From positions 93,570 to 157,569 of the forward strand of contig CAMFHP010000002.1 in assembly GCA_945952225.1 (NCBI GenBank): DNA of 64,000 nucleotides, given 5' to 3'. This document shows, in pieces, positions 1-9,789 of this stretch (positions are counted from its first letter, which is position 1; each line of letters starts with the position of its first letter). This DNA is from an uncultured Myxococcaceae bacterium. Lineage in GTDB: Bacteria; Myxococcota_A; Polyangia; Polyangiales; Ga0077539. The notes under the pieces were generated by a model. The model searched no databases and was not told the DNA's origin. It was given only the letters and a program-made list of their open reading frames with translations. The position numbers and the translations under genes were made by a program.

Positions 1-879
1 CGTCGAGCCGCCGCAGTCGGAGTCTCCGCGGCACGCGACGCACACGCCGGTGCCCGTGTCACACGCCGGCGTGGCGCCGCTGCAATCGGCGCTCGTGCGG
101 CACGCGACGCACACGCTCCGCGCGGTGTCACAGCGCGGCGTGGCACCGCTGCACTGGCTGTCGGAGAGGCACTGCACGCACACGCTCCGCGCGGTGTCGC
201 AGACGGGCGTCGACCCCGCGCAGTCGCTCGATGCGAGGCACTGCACGCACACGCCGCCCGGGTTGCACACGCCTGCAGGTGCGGCGCAGGTCGCGTGCGG
301 CGTGCCCTGCTGCGACGAGGGACAGCCGCCCTCCCAGAGCTGGATGTCGTCGAAGTCGGCCGTGCCCGCGGCGCCGCTGGAGAAGAGCTCGTGCTTCAAC
401 ACGATGTGCGTCGCGGTGCTCTCGACGGTGAAGGCCGCGGTGAGCCAATGCCACGCGCCGTCGGAGGGCGCGTCGGTCACGTTGCCGCCGTAGTTGTTGT
501 TGTAGGGCGCGCGTCCCATGAGCCAGTGCTCGGCCCCCACGGCGCCCGCGGCGTTCGAGAGGTTGATGCCGAGAAAGGGCTGCGTGCCCGTGGAGCCGCG
601 GATCCACGCGGTGACGCAGTAGCGCTCGCCGCCGCGCACGGGAATGCCCGCGCGCGTGAAGATGCGTCCGCCGCCGATGAGCACGGTCTCGCGCTGAAAG
701 CGGCTGGAGCACGTGCCTCCGGCGCCGTCGCTCAGGAGGTTGATGGGGTTCGAATCGACGGGGCGCCATCGCGAGGCGTCGGTCTCCCAGTCTTCGGCGA
801 AGAGGCGCGTCTGCGCGGCGGCGGGTGCGGCCGTGGAGACCATGGCGAGGAGCGTGGCGGCGAAGGGCAGTCTGCGCAT
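1..879 (-). CDS. Secreted Cys-rich repeat protein, 3' end cut by the window edge
   Basis: The reading frame starts at ATG 879 and stays open to base 1, so the C-terminus is missing. About 293 codons are visible. The first 22 residues form a signal peptide ending in A-A-A-Q. The next ~170 residues read like a carbohydrate-binding or jelly-roll module: they begin with F-A-E-D-W-E and contain A-D-F-D-D-I-Q-L-W near the end, as CBM-like domains often do. From about residue 205 there are tandem units of 23 residues of the type V-C-V-x-C-x-x-x-x-x-C-x-G-x-x-P-x-C-D, typical of myxobacterial surface proteins. Function is unknown and surface display is inferred. The gene is divergent from the zincin-like gene at 927 across 47 bp, with its own TANNNT element 7 nt before ATG. 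Confidence in the gene is high and in any role low. Confidence 0.85.
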   Translation of the reverse strand, partial: MRRLPFAATLLAMVSTAAPAAAQTRLFAEDWETDASRWRPVDSNPINLLSDGAGGTCSSRFQRETVLIGGGRIFTRAGIPVRGGERYCVTAWIRGSTGTQPFLGINLSNAAGAVGAEHWLMGRAPYNNNYGGNVTDAPSDGAWHWLTAAFTVESTATHIVLKHELFSSGAAGTADFDDIQLWEGGCPSSQQGTPHATCAAPAGVCNPGGVCVQCLASSDCAGSTPVCDTARSVCVQCLSDSQCSGATPRCDTARSVCVACRTSADCSGATPACDTGTGVCVACRGDSDCGGST

Positions 880-886
880 GGTGGTG

Positions 887-892
887 AGCGTA
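887..892 (-). promoter_or_regulatory. Putative -10 element (TACGCT), leaderless start
   Basis: Read on the minus strand, TACGCT ends 7 nt before the ATG at 879. No convincing -35 box is seen. The short spacing suggests a leaderless transcript. Confidence 0.45.
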
Positions 893-914
893 TCCCGTCG
901 CGCGCGCGTCGCGG

Positions 915-920
915 TATGGT
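915..920 (+). promoter_or_regulatory. Putative -10 element (TATGGT), leaderless start
   Basis: TATGGT ends 6 nt before the GTG at 927, and no Shine-Dalgarno sequence fits between them. The same TATGGT-CGCGC string precedes hprK on the other strand at 31697-31702. Confidence 0.5.
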
Positions 921-926
921 CGCGCG

Positions 927-2990
927 GTGAAGCAACGCCCCGTCTCGTGCGGACTGCTCGTCCTCCTCGGTGCGCTCGCGACCCCGGCGTCGACGCCGCA
1001 CGCGCAGTCGTCGCCGCTGTCGATCGTGTGGCCCACGGGCGAGGGCGACCCGGTGGAGGCCCTCGTCTCCCTCGACGCCGACGACGACGACGACGACGGC
1101 GTGCCCGACCTCGCGGCGCCTCCCTCCGACGACGACGAGGTGGTGCGTGTGACCGTGCGCAACGTCACGACGGGCGCGGTGCGTGTGTCCGTCGAGGGCG
1201 GCGTGCGCATCGTGACGCCGGGCGGTCTCGCGACGAGCTTCAACGCGCCGGTGCGCGAGGGGCGCGCGGAGGTCTTGCTCGTGGGCGTGGCCGCGAGCGC
1301 GAGGGCCCGCGACGCGTCGGTGACCCTCTCCGCGGGCGCGGAATCGCAACGGGTGGAGCTCACCGTGGTGGCCGCGACGATGCTCGACGGACACAACGCG
1401 CCGCGCTTCGCACACCGCGACGCCGTGGGCCTCTCGCACGAGATCACCACCGACGAGACGCTGCCGCGCCGCGCGTCGTGGGGAGAGGTCTCGGGCGACG
1501 TCGACAACGTGCGCGTCGAGGTGTGGGACCCGGGCGCGTCGAGCCAGGCCACCGCGCGCGTCGAGGCGCTCGGAACGTCGGCCTCCGTGGGGCTCGCGCC
1601 GGGCGCGTTGCGCGGGCAGATCGCGGGCCTCGCGCTGGCGCGTCCGACGTCGGGGCTGCCGCATCGATCAGGCTTCGTGCGCCTCGTGGGCGACGACCTC
1701 GACCTGCGCGCGCCGGGTGTTCAAGGGCAGACGCTGCTCGTGGGGCTGCGGGATCGTGTGCGCGTGCACTACCAGCGTCCCGGTGTGGCGGGCGAGGCCA
1801 CCGGCGACCTGCGCGTCGGGCGCCCCGGCAACGAAGACGGACCGCTCGCGGCGCGTCGCGCGCGATGGCACATCGTGGTGCTCCGTCAGCGCGGCGACCG
1901 CACGGGCCCCGTCGTGGGCAACGACGACGAGGGCGCGCTGCGCATCGCGCGACGTCAGGTGTCGATCGCGAACGAGGTCTACCTCCAGTGCGCGATGACC
2001 TGGGGCGACCCCGAGCGCGCGGACGTGACCGTCGCCGAACCCGCGCGCGATGCGCTGCTCTCCGTGGGCGACAACGACGGGCTCGCGGCTGCGGGCGGCG
2101 CCGTGCGCGTGATGGTGAACAGCGTGGCCGTGGGGCCCGTGCAGCTCCAGCCGGGATGGCGTCCCATCGACACGGCGCGCGCGCTCGCGACGGCGATGCG
2201 GGCCCGCGGGTTCACCGTGCGCGTGACCGAGAACCCCCGCACCGACTACGGCGCGTGGGGGAGCGCCGACCTCGTCGCGCGCGACCGTTCGGGCCACCTC
2301 GCGAGCTTCGCGCCCGTGGGAACGAACCCGCTGAGCACCGACGCGCAGCAGTCCGTGGCGATCGGGCGCGTCGACCTTCGCGACGGCATCGACGAGTTCA
2401 ACAACCTGAACTCTGCGTCGGGCACGCTCGAAGAGCGCGCGCTCGTGAAGCCCCTCGGCGACGACGATCCGCGCACCGTCGACCTGCTGGTGATCAACCG
2501 CTTCGCGCGCGGCACGCGCATCGGCGAGGCCTTCGTCGAAGGCGCGGCGGGCACGTGGGTCAACGGACTGCTCATCGACCGCGCGGGCATCTCCGCGGAG
2601 CGCGAGGCGTGGACGCAATCGCACGAGGCGGGGCACATCCTCCTCGACCAGCCGTGGCACCCCGACAACATGGGCCCCGATCGCCCGTGGCTGCTCATGG
2701 ACGCCGACGCGAGCCTCGCCGCGGTGACGGGACCGAAGCGGCTCACGGTCGATGAGTGCGCACGCATCCATCAGCGCAGCGGCGTCGACGCGGTGCCGGG
2801 GCTGCTCGAACGCTACGACACGGTCCGTGTGTCTCCGCGCGCGTCGGAGTTCGCGGCGTGGCCTGCGGCGCCGCTCTATCCCCGCGAGGGCGATGCGCGC
2901 GACGTCGCCGCGCAGCCCACCAACACCGCGGTCACGACGGGCCCTGCGGACGTGTCGTCGACGGAGGCGGGCGTCACGCTGCGTCGCTGA
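927..2990 (+). CDS. Secreted zincin-like protein, putative metalloprotease
   Basis: The 687-residue protein starts at GTG, 6 nt after a TATGGT element. It has a signal peptide (residues 1-27), then an Asp-rich stretch D-A-D-D-D-D-D-D-G-V-P-D near residue 53 that resembles a calcium-binding loop. Most of the chain is beta-rich with no family I recognise. Near the C-terminus there is H566-E-A-G-H570, with H578 seven residues later and a following L-L-M-D. This fits a gluzincin/metzincin-type zinc site, although the third-ligand spacing differs from the metzincin H-E-x-x-H-x5-H pattern. A role as a secreted peptidase is inferred from this site only. The stop codon abuts the stop of the convergent gene at 2991, forming TGATCA with no gap. 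Confidence 0.8.
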   Translation: MKQRPVSCGLLVLLGALATPASTPHAQSSPLSIVWPTGEGDPVEALVSLDADDDDDDGVPDLAAPPSDDDEVVRVTVRNVTTGAVRVSVEGGVRIVTPGGLATSFNAPVREGRAEVLLVGVAASARARDASVTLSAGAESQRVELTVVAATMLDGHNAPRFAHRDAVGLSHEITTDETLPRRASWGEVSGDVDNVRVEVWDPGASSQATARVEALGTSASVGLAPGALRGQIAGLALARPTSGLPHRSGFVRLVGDDLDLRAPGVQGQTLLVGLRDRVRVHYQRPGVAGEATGDLRVGRPGNEDGPLAARRARWHIVVLRQRGDRTGPVVGNDDEGALRIARRQVSIANEVYLQCAMTWGDPERADVTVAEPARDALLSVGDNDGLAAAGGAVRVMVNSVAVGPVQLQPGWRPIDTARALATAMRARGFTVRVTENPRTDYGAWGSADLVARDRSGHLASFAPVGTNPLSTDAQQSVAIGRVDLRDGIDEFNNLNSASGTLEERALVKPLGDDDPRTVDLLVINRFARGTRIGEAFVEGAAGTWVNGLLIDRAGISAEREAWTQSHEAGHILLDQPWHPDNMGPDRPWLLMDADASLAAVTGPKRLTVDECARIHQRSGVDAVPGLLERYDTVRVSPRASEFAAWPAAPLYPREGDARDVAAQPTNTAVTTGPADVSSTEAGVTLRR

Positions 2991-3230
2991 TCAGCGGCGC
3001 CCCTCGGGCGGAATGACACTCGATCCGGGGCGGATGAGCCCCGCGCCGCAGGTGCCCGCGAAGCCCTTGATTTTCGCGCCCACGAAGGCCGCTGCGAGGA
3101 GCCCGACGAGCATCAGTCCCACGAGGCGCACCACGAAGCGTCGGTCGCGTTCGACGGGCACCAGCGTGCTTTCGTCGACGGTGCCGGTCGAAGGAACGGG
3201 GGGCTCATCGTCGGGGGCGGAGGTCGACAC
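2991..3230 (-). CDS. Small single-pass membrane protein
   Basis: This 79-residue protein starts at GTG 3230. It has a polar, acidic Pro-rich N-terminus (about 30 residues), one hydrophobic helix at about residues 33-53 (V-R-L-V-G-L-M-L-V-G-L-L) and a short tail with a single Cys. The positive residues D-R-R just before the helix suggest an N-in orientation. It lies 36 bp downstream of the ECF sigma factor on the same strand, so the two may be cotranscribed and it could be a membrane partner of the sigma factor. That link is inference, because the protein shows no recognisable anti-sigma domain or zinc motif. Confidence 0.6.
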   Translation of the reverse strand: MSTSAPDDEPPVPSTGTVDESTLVPVERDRRFVVRLVGLMLVGLLAAAFVGAKIKGFAGTCGAGLIRPGSSVIPPEGRR

Positions 3231-3266
3231 GGCGGCGACCTATACCACCGTCGCGAGGCCGTTGGA

Positions 3267-4175
3267 TCAGGCGTAGACCACCGAGGTGAGGGCGAGGGCG
3301 AGGGCGCAGCTCGCGGCGTCGGGATCGCGTGCGGGGGCCGTCGTGCGGCGCGCGCTGCGTCGCGCGATCTGGGTCACGGGAGGCGCCTCGGCGGGGCGTC
3401 GTGCGGCCTCGTCGAGCGCGCGTCGGAGCTGGTCGCGGGCTTCGTGCATGCGCCACGCGATGGTGCCCTCCGTGGTGTTGAGCACCGCGGCGGCCTCGGG
3501 GTGCGTGAGGCCCTGAAGGGTGGTGAGCACCACGGTGGTGCGGAGCAGCGGCGAGAGGCGGTCGAAGGCCGCGACGAGCTGGGCGTAGGTCTCGCGGAGT
3601 TCGAGCGCGCGCTGCGGGGCGCCGCCTGCGTCGACGGCGACGGCGAGGGAGACGCGGGGGTCGTCGAGGTCGGGGCCCGTGCGCACGCGGCGCTTCTGGA
3701 TCACCTGGAGCGAGCGGTTCACGGCGATGCGGTAGAGCCAGGTGAAGAACGCGCTGCGGCCCTCGAAGTGCGGGAGGTGCTCGTAGGCCTTGAGAAAGAC
3801 GTCCTGCGCGATGTCGTCGGCGTCGGTGGCGCTGCCCGTGAGGTGCAGCGCGAGGGCGAGGATGCGCGGGCGAAAGCGCAGCACGAGGGTGTTGAACGCG
3901 CGGACACTCCCGGCGCGCGCGGCCTCGACGAGGTCGCCGTGCTCTTCGGTGGCGGGCGTGGTGGCGACGGTGAGCGTGCGGCGGCGCGCATGGGCCGCGG
4001 CGGGCACGGGCGGCGGTGCGGCGCGACGGTGCGCGCGGGCGAGGGCTTCGGGCGGAACGGGCGGCGGGAGCGCTTCGACGTGGGCGTCGAGGGAGGGCGC
4101 CTCGGACGCAGAAACGCGGCGGCGGAGGGCCTCGGGCGGTACCGGAGGAGGCTGTCGGCGGGCGTCGGCGCTCAT
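3267..4175 (-). CDS. ECF-family RNA polymerase sigma factor with Pro-rich N-terminal extension
   Basis: The 302-residue protein contains sigma70 region 2 at about residues 85-155 (motifs D-I-A-Q-D-V-F-L-K-A-Y and F-F-T-W-L-Y-R-I-A-V-N) and region 4 at about 185-245 (L-T-H-P-E-A-A-A-V-L-N, then E-G-T-I-A-W-R-M-H). Standard ECF factors are about 170-200 residues. The extra length is an N-terminal tail holding two copies of P-P-P-V-P-P-E-A-L plus a third partial P-P-P-V-P, and a C-terminal basic segment that ends in a short hydrophobic stretch A-L-A-L-A-L-T-S-V-V. No anti-sigma factor is evident next to it, although the small membrane protein downstream could be one. The repeated proline motif may bind a partner. 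Confidence 0.9.
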   Translation of the reverse strand: MSADARRQPPPVPPEALRRRVSASEAPSLDAHVEALPPPVPPEALARAHRRAAPPPVPAAAHARRRTLTVATTPATEEHGDLVEAARAGSVRAFNTLVLRFRPRILALALHLTGSATDADDIAQDVFLKAYEHLPHFEGRSAFFTWLYRIAVNRSLQVIQKRRVRTGPDLDDPRVSLAVAVDAGGAPQRALELRETYAQLVAAFDRLSPLLRTTVVLTTLQGLTHPEAAAVLNTTEGTIAWRMHEARDQLRRALDEAARRPAEAPPVTQIARRSARRTTAPARDPDAASCALALALTSVVYA

Positions 4176-4488
4176 GGGTCGAGTGGTTTGGATCGCGAGG
4201 GACCGCGACCCTTGGGTGGCGCTTCGACGCGGGAAGGTGCTTCGGCGGTGCGGACGAAATTCGCCAGAACGCTACGGCGCTGCTCAAGGCCCCGCACGCG
4301 CCACCGATCGAGTGTGCAGGACACGATGAAGCGTTGGAAGTGGGCAGAGATGGGGCGCCGCGGCGGCATGGTGATCTGTGAGGGTCCCGTGTCGATGTCG
4401 ATTCAGTGGCCGAGCGACGGAGGGTGCGTCGCGAAGTGGTGGTTCGCGGGGCGGTGCGTGATGACCGTCGCTCCGGGCATGGCGTAGG
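4176..4488. other. Intergenic stretch upstream of the sigma factor
   Basis: This 313-bp gap separates the sigma factor from the hydrolase stop. A minus-strand ORF of 65 codons (4172-4369) ends in an ATGA overlap with the sigma start, but its third-position GC is clearly lower than in the surrounding genes and it matches nothing I know, so I do not call it. No convincing TANNNT element sits near the sigma start. Otherwise I see nothing specific. Confidence 0.4.
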
Positions 4489-5349
4489 TCATCGGGTGCG
4501 CCGCAGGAGCCATTCGGCGAGGATGCGGTTCACGGTCTCGGGCTGTTCCTGTTGAACGAAGTGGCCGCAGTCGGGGACGCGGCGGATCTCGAGGTCGAGC
4601 GCGTGGCGCGTGTGCGGTGCGATGAGCGCGTTGCCCAGCACCACGTCGCGCTCGGCCCACACGAGGAGCCCGGGCTGGCGCAGCACCGGGGCGTGGCGCA
4701 GTCCGCCCGAGAACGCGCGCCGCGCGGCCTCGCGGTAGTACGCGAGCGCCGGGCGAAGCGTCTCGGGTGACGCGAAGGTTCCGCGCACGGACTCCACGAG
4801 CGCGGGGGGAACCGCGCCGCCCATCGCGCGCATGCGACGGAGCACGCCCTCGCCGCCGTCGCGCGTGAGCAGCCGTTCGGGCAGCCACGGGATGTTGAAG
4901 AACAGAATGTATCCGCTGCGTGCGAGCTGTTCGCGCGACGCGAGGGCCTCTTCGAAGAGCACCTGCGCGCGCGGGCAGTTCAGCACCGCGTAGCGGGTCA
5001 CCCGTTGCGGGTGTCGCGCGGCGGCCTCCCACGTGATCGCGCCGCCCCAGTCGTGACCGACCACTGCGGCTTCGTCTTCACCGAGCGCCGCGATGAGCGC
5101 GGCCACGTCGTCGGCGAGCGCGGGGAGCGTGTAGCCCGTCGCGGGATGTTCGCTGAGCCCGTAGCCACGGAGGTCGGGCGCCACGACGCGAAAGCCCGCG
5201 CGGGCGAGCGCGGGGATCTGCGCGCGCCACGAGAACCACCGCTCGGGAAAGCCGTGGAGCAGCAGCACCAGCGGCCCCCTTCCCGCCGTCGCGTAGTGAA
5301 AACGCACGCCGCCGGCCACCACCGACGACTCCCGGATCTCCTCGAGCAT
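4489..5349 (-). CDS. Alpha/beta hydrolase, epoxide hydrolase-like
   Basis: The frame is open further upstream, but those codons overlap the divergent SDR gene, so I take the start as ATG 5349 (286 residues), which puts the conserved core near the N-terminus. Visible motifs are the oxyanion H-G-F-P (32-35), D-L-R-G-Y-G-L-S (59-66) and nucleophile elbow G-H-D-W-G-G with Asp100. An acidic residue in W-A-E-R-D and the base in D-C-G-H-F complete the triad. An Asp nucleophile is the hallmark of soluble epoxide hydrolases and haloalkane dehalogenases; the H-G-F-P and G-H-D-W-G-G pairing favours epoxide hydrolase, which opens epoxides to diols in the cytoplasm. The substrate is unknown. It is divergent from the SDR gene 110 bp away. 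Confidence 0.88.
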   Translation of the reverse strand: MLEEIRESSVVAGGVRFHYATAGRGPLVLLLHGFPERWFSWRAQIPALARAGFRVVAPDLRGYGLSEHPATGYTLPALADDVAALIAALGEDEAAVVGHDWGGAITWEAAARHPQRVTRYAVLNCPRAQVLFEEALASREQLARSGYILFFNIPWLPERLLTRDGGEGVLRRMRAMGGAVPPALVESVRGTFASPETLRPALAYYREAARRAFSGGLRHAPVLRQPGLLVWAERDVVLGNALIAPHTRHALDLEIRRVPDCGHFVQQEQPETVNRILAEWLLRRTR

Positions 5350-5458
5350 CGCGCACCTCGCGGCCTTCGCGCGGCGTGAGCTTCGCGCTTCGCCCCGCGC
5401 GGCGCGCACGTTACAACACCCGCGCAGCGCAACCGTAGAGAGGAGACGCACAGCACCG

Positions 5459-6214
5459 ATGGCAAGCATCACCCTGGAGGGCAAGGTCGCGATCATCACC
5501 GGCGCGAGCCGCGGCATCGGCGAGGCGATCGCCCGCACCTTCGTGGCCCACGGCGGCCGCGTGGTGCTCGCCGCGCGCAAGCTCGATGGCGTGAAGGCCG
5601 TCGCCGATTCGCTCGGTGACCGCGCGTTCGCCGTGGCCGCACACACCGGTCACGAAGCCCAGTGCGAGGCCCTCGTGCGGTCCGCCGTCGAGCGCTTCGG
5701 CGCCGTCGACGTGCTGGTCAACAACGCCGCCACCAACCCCTACTTCGGCCCCATGATCGACACCGACATGGGCGCGTGGGCCAAGACCTTCGAGGTCAAC
5801 CTCCAGGGCTACTTCTGGATGGCCCGCGAGGTCGCGCGTCACCTCCGCGCGCGCGACGCGGGCGGCTCCATCGTGAACGTGTCGAGCGTGGCGGGCCTCG
5901 AAGCCGCGCCGATGCAGGGCGTCTACGGCGCCACCAAGGCCGCCGTGGTCTCGATGACGAAGACCCTCGCGTACGAGCTCGGCCCGTCGAAGATCCGCGT
6001 GAACGCGCTCGCGCCGGGGCTCATCGAGACGCGCCTCTCGTCGGCCATCGTGCAGAACGACGCGATCGTCGCCGAGGTGCTCCGCAAGACACCGCTCGGG
6101 CGCTACGGCCAGCCCGACGAGATCGCGGGCGGGGCGCTCTTTCTCGCGAGCGAGGCCTCGTCGTTCATGACCGGCCAGGTGCTCGTGATCGACGGCGGCA
6201 TGACGAGCTGCTGA
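5459..6214 (+). CDS. Short-chain dehydrogenase/reductase (DHRS4-like)
   Basis: This is a complete 251-residue classical SDR. It has the cofactor motif T-G-A-S-R-G-I-G (residues 14-21), N-N-A-A near residue 88, the catalytic Ser in N-V-S-S-V-A-G and Y-G-A-T-K near residue 155, and it ends with the usual I-D-G-G-M-T. The Arg-rich end of the second strand (A-A-R-K) suggests NADP(H). Overall shape is closest to the DHRS4/3-oxoacyl-reductase-like group that oxidises or reduces secondary alcohols and ketones. An AGGAG sequence lies 13 nt upstream of ATG, and TAGAGA sits near 5435. A functional link with the divergent epoxide-hydrolase-like gene is possible but not shown. Confidence 0.92.
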   Translation: MASITLEGKVAIITGASRGIGEAIARTFVAHGGRVVLAARKLDGVKAVADSLGDRAFAVAAHTGHEAQCEALVRSAVERFGAVDVLVNNAATNPYFGPMIDTDMGAWAKTFEVNLQGYFWMAREVARHLRARDAGGSIVNVSSVAGLEAAPMQGVYGATKAAVVSMTKTLAYELGPSKIRVNALAPGLIETRLSSAIVQNDAIVAEVLRKTPLGRYGQPDEIAGGALFLASEASSFMTGQVLVIDGGMTSC

Positions 6215-6223
6215 CCGCTGCGA

Positions 6224-6229
6224 TACCGT
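6224..6229 (+). promoter_or_regulatory. Putative -10 element (TACCGT), leaderless start
   Basis: TACCGT ends 7 nt before GTG 6237. This spacing matches other cases in the window and is why I prefer GTG 6237 over the in-frame GTG at 6228, which lies inside the element. Confidence 0.45.
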
Positions 6230-6236
6230 GCGCCCC

Positions 6237-7757
6237 GTGAAGCCTCTACGGGTGCTCGGGGTCGTGGCGTTGTTCCTCTCGGCGTGCGGTGCGCGCACGG
6301 GTTTGCGCGTCCCCGATGGTGCGCTCCTCGATGCGCCCGATGCGTCGGACATTCCCGACGTGTCGGATTCTTCCGACGTGTTCGACGCGTCGGACATTCC
6401 CGACGTGTTCGATGCGCCCGATGCGTCGGACATTCCCGACGTGTTCGATGCGCCCGACGTGTTCGATGCGCCCGACGTCCCCGACGTGGTCGACGTGCGC
6501 GATGCGTCCGATGCGCCCGACGTGTGTGTGCCCGTGGCCGACGGATGCGGTGCGGTCGAGCGCTGCGGCGATGGCGCCGACAACAACTGCAACGGGCTCG
6601 TCGACGAGGGCTGCGCGTGCGAGCCCGGCGCGGTGCAGCCGTGCTTCGCGGGACCTCCGGGGCGACGCGGCGTGGGGGCCTGCGCCGACGGCGCGCAGCT
6701 CTGCGCGATGACCGGACGATGGGGCGCGTGCGTGGGCGGAATCGTTCCGCGTCCCGACGTCTGCAACGGCCTCGACAACCTCTGCGACGGGTGCTCGCAG
6801 CAGAACGACTGCCCCATCACGTGCCCTGCGCCCGGAGATTCCCGCGTGGCCGACGGGCGCCCCTTCGCGGACTACGTGCTACGCGGACGCGACTTCTACC
6901 CCGGTCCCGCGCGCGCCTGGCGGTGGACCGTCGAGGGCGGACCTTGCGACCGCCTCTCGACCACGCCGAGCTTCACCGTGCGCGACGGCAACGCCGAGAC
7001 CGCCACGTTCACCCCGCTGCTCTCGGGCGACTACCGCGTGACGCTCACCGTGGTCACGGGCATGGGCCGCACGCTCACCTGCACCTGGCTCGTGCACGTC
7101 GAGGGACCGGGGCTCCGCGTCGAGATGTGCTACCCCGAGAACACCACCGTCGACCTCGACCTCTTTCTCTCGCGACCGGGCTTCGCGGGGAGCTGGTACC
7201 CGATGGGGCGCGACGTGTTCTCGCCATCTCCGTCGGTATGCGGCTGGCACAACTGCGAGGCCACGATCCGCGGCGCCAACAGCGACGGAGGCATGGTTCC
7301 GCGCGCCGACTGGGGCTACCGCGCGTCGCCGCTCACGGCCTGCGCGAGCGGTCCCCACGGCCCCGAGTGGACGGCCCTGGGCTTCTGCGCGAACCCGCGC
7401 CTCGACATCGACAACAACCTCTCGAAGGCCATCGGATCGCCCGAGAACATCAACGTCGACGCGCCCCGCGACGGCGAGGTGTTCCGCGTGATGGTGCACA
7501 ACTTCTCGGGCACGGTCGCGCGGCCGCTCGTGAACATCTACTGCTCGGGCCGTCGCGTGGCGACCTACGGCGAGGCGCCCGACACGGTGCCCGCGTTCAC
7601 GGGCGACACGAACCCGCTCGTGGGCGCGATGTGGCGCGTGGTCGACGTGCGCACGCGCGTCGATGCGTCGGGGCGTACGACCTGCGAGGTCACGCCGCTG
7701 CACCCGACGGGCGCCACGCGCGGCTACGACGTGACCTACAACAACGCGCGCTTTTGA
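6237..7757 (+). CDS. Asp-rich lipoprotein with MopE-type metal-binding motif
   Basis: From GTG 6237 the protein is 506 residues. The start M-K-P-L-R is followed by a hydrophobic stretch and a lipobox L-S-A-C, so it is probably acylated and held in the envelope. Residues ~25-95 are a low-complexity tether of D-[AI]-P-D-V and S-D-I-P-D-V units. Next comes C-G-D-G-A-D-N-N-C-N-G-L-V-D-E-G-C, a motif of the MopE/putative metal-binding family, and then more Cys-containing segments. The C-terminal ~300 residues include a PKD/Ig-like region (F-T-P-L-L-S-G-D-Y-R-V-T-L-T-V) and a beta-rich domain without close identity. Surface or periplasmic binding is inferred and no enzyme signature is visible. The stop lies 5 bp from the stop of the convergent ygiQ gene. 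Confidence 0.82.
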   Translation: MKPLRVLGVVALFLSACGARTGLRVPDGALLDAPDASDIPDVSDSSDVFDASDIPDVFDAPDASDIPDVFDAPDVFDAPDVPDVVDVRDASDAPDVCVPVADGCGAVERCGDGADNNCNGLVDEGCACEPGAVQPCFAGPPGRRGVGACADGAQLCAMTGRWGACVGGIVPRPDVCNGLDNLCDGCSQQNDCPITCPAPGDSRVADGRPFADYVLRGRDFYPGPARAWRWTVEGGPCDRLSTTPSFTVRDGNAETATFTPLLSGDYRVTLTVVTGMGRTLTCTWLVHVEGPGLRVEMCYPENTTVDLDLFLSRPGFAGSWYPMGRDVFSPSPSVCGWHNCEATIRGANSDGGMVPRADWGYRASPLTACASGPHGPEWTALGFCANPRLDIDNNLSKAIGSPENINVDAPRDGEVFRVMVHNFSGTVARPLVNIYCSGRRVATYGEAPDTVPAFTGDTNPLVGAMWRVVDVRTRVDASGRTTCEVTPLHPTGATRGYDVTYNNARF

Positions 7758-7762
7758 ACCGA

Positions 7763-9724
<1,962 letters not shown>

Positions 9725-9777
9725 CCGGGCGAAAGCGGTACCGCACAGGCCCCGCGACAGTGCGGCCCCGGCCGGGG

Positions 9778-9783
9778 TAGGGT
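9778..9783 (+). promoter_or_regulatory. Putative -10 element (TAGGGT), leaderless start
   Basis: TAGGGT ends 6 nt before GTG 9790, followed by CGCGCC, the same kind of spacer as upstream of 927 and 31687. Confidence 0.45.
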
Positions 9784-9789
9784 CGCGCC

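Noticed and set aside
4172..4369. A 65-codon minus-strand ORF with an ATGA overlap to the sigma factor start
   Set aside because: The overlap is suggestive, but third-position GC is far lower than in neighbouring genes and the product has no recognisable feature. Kept only as a note in the gap entry.
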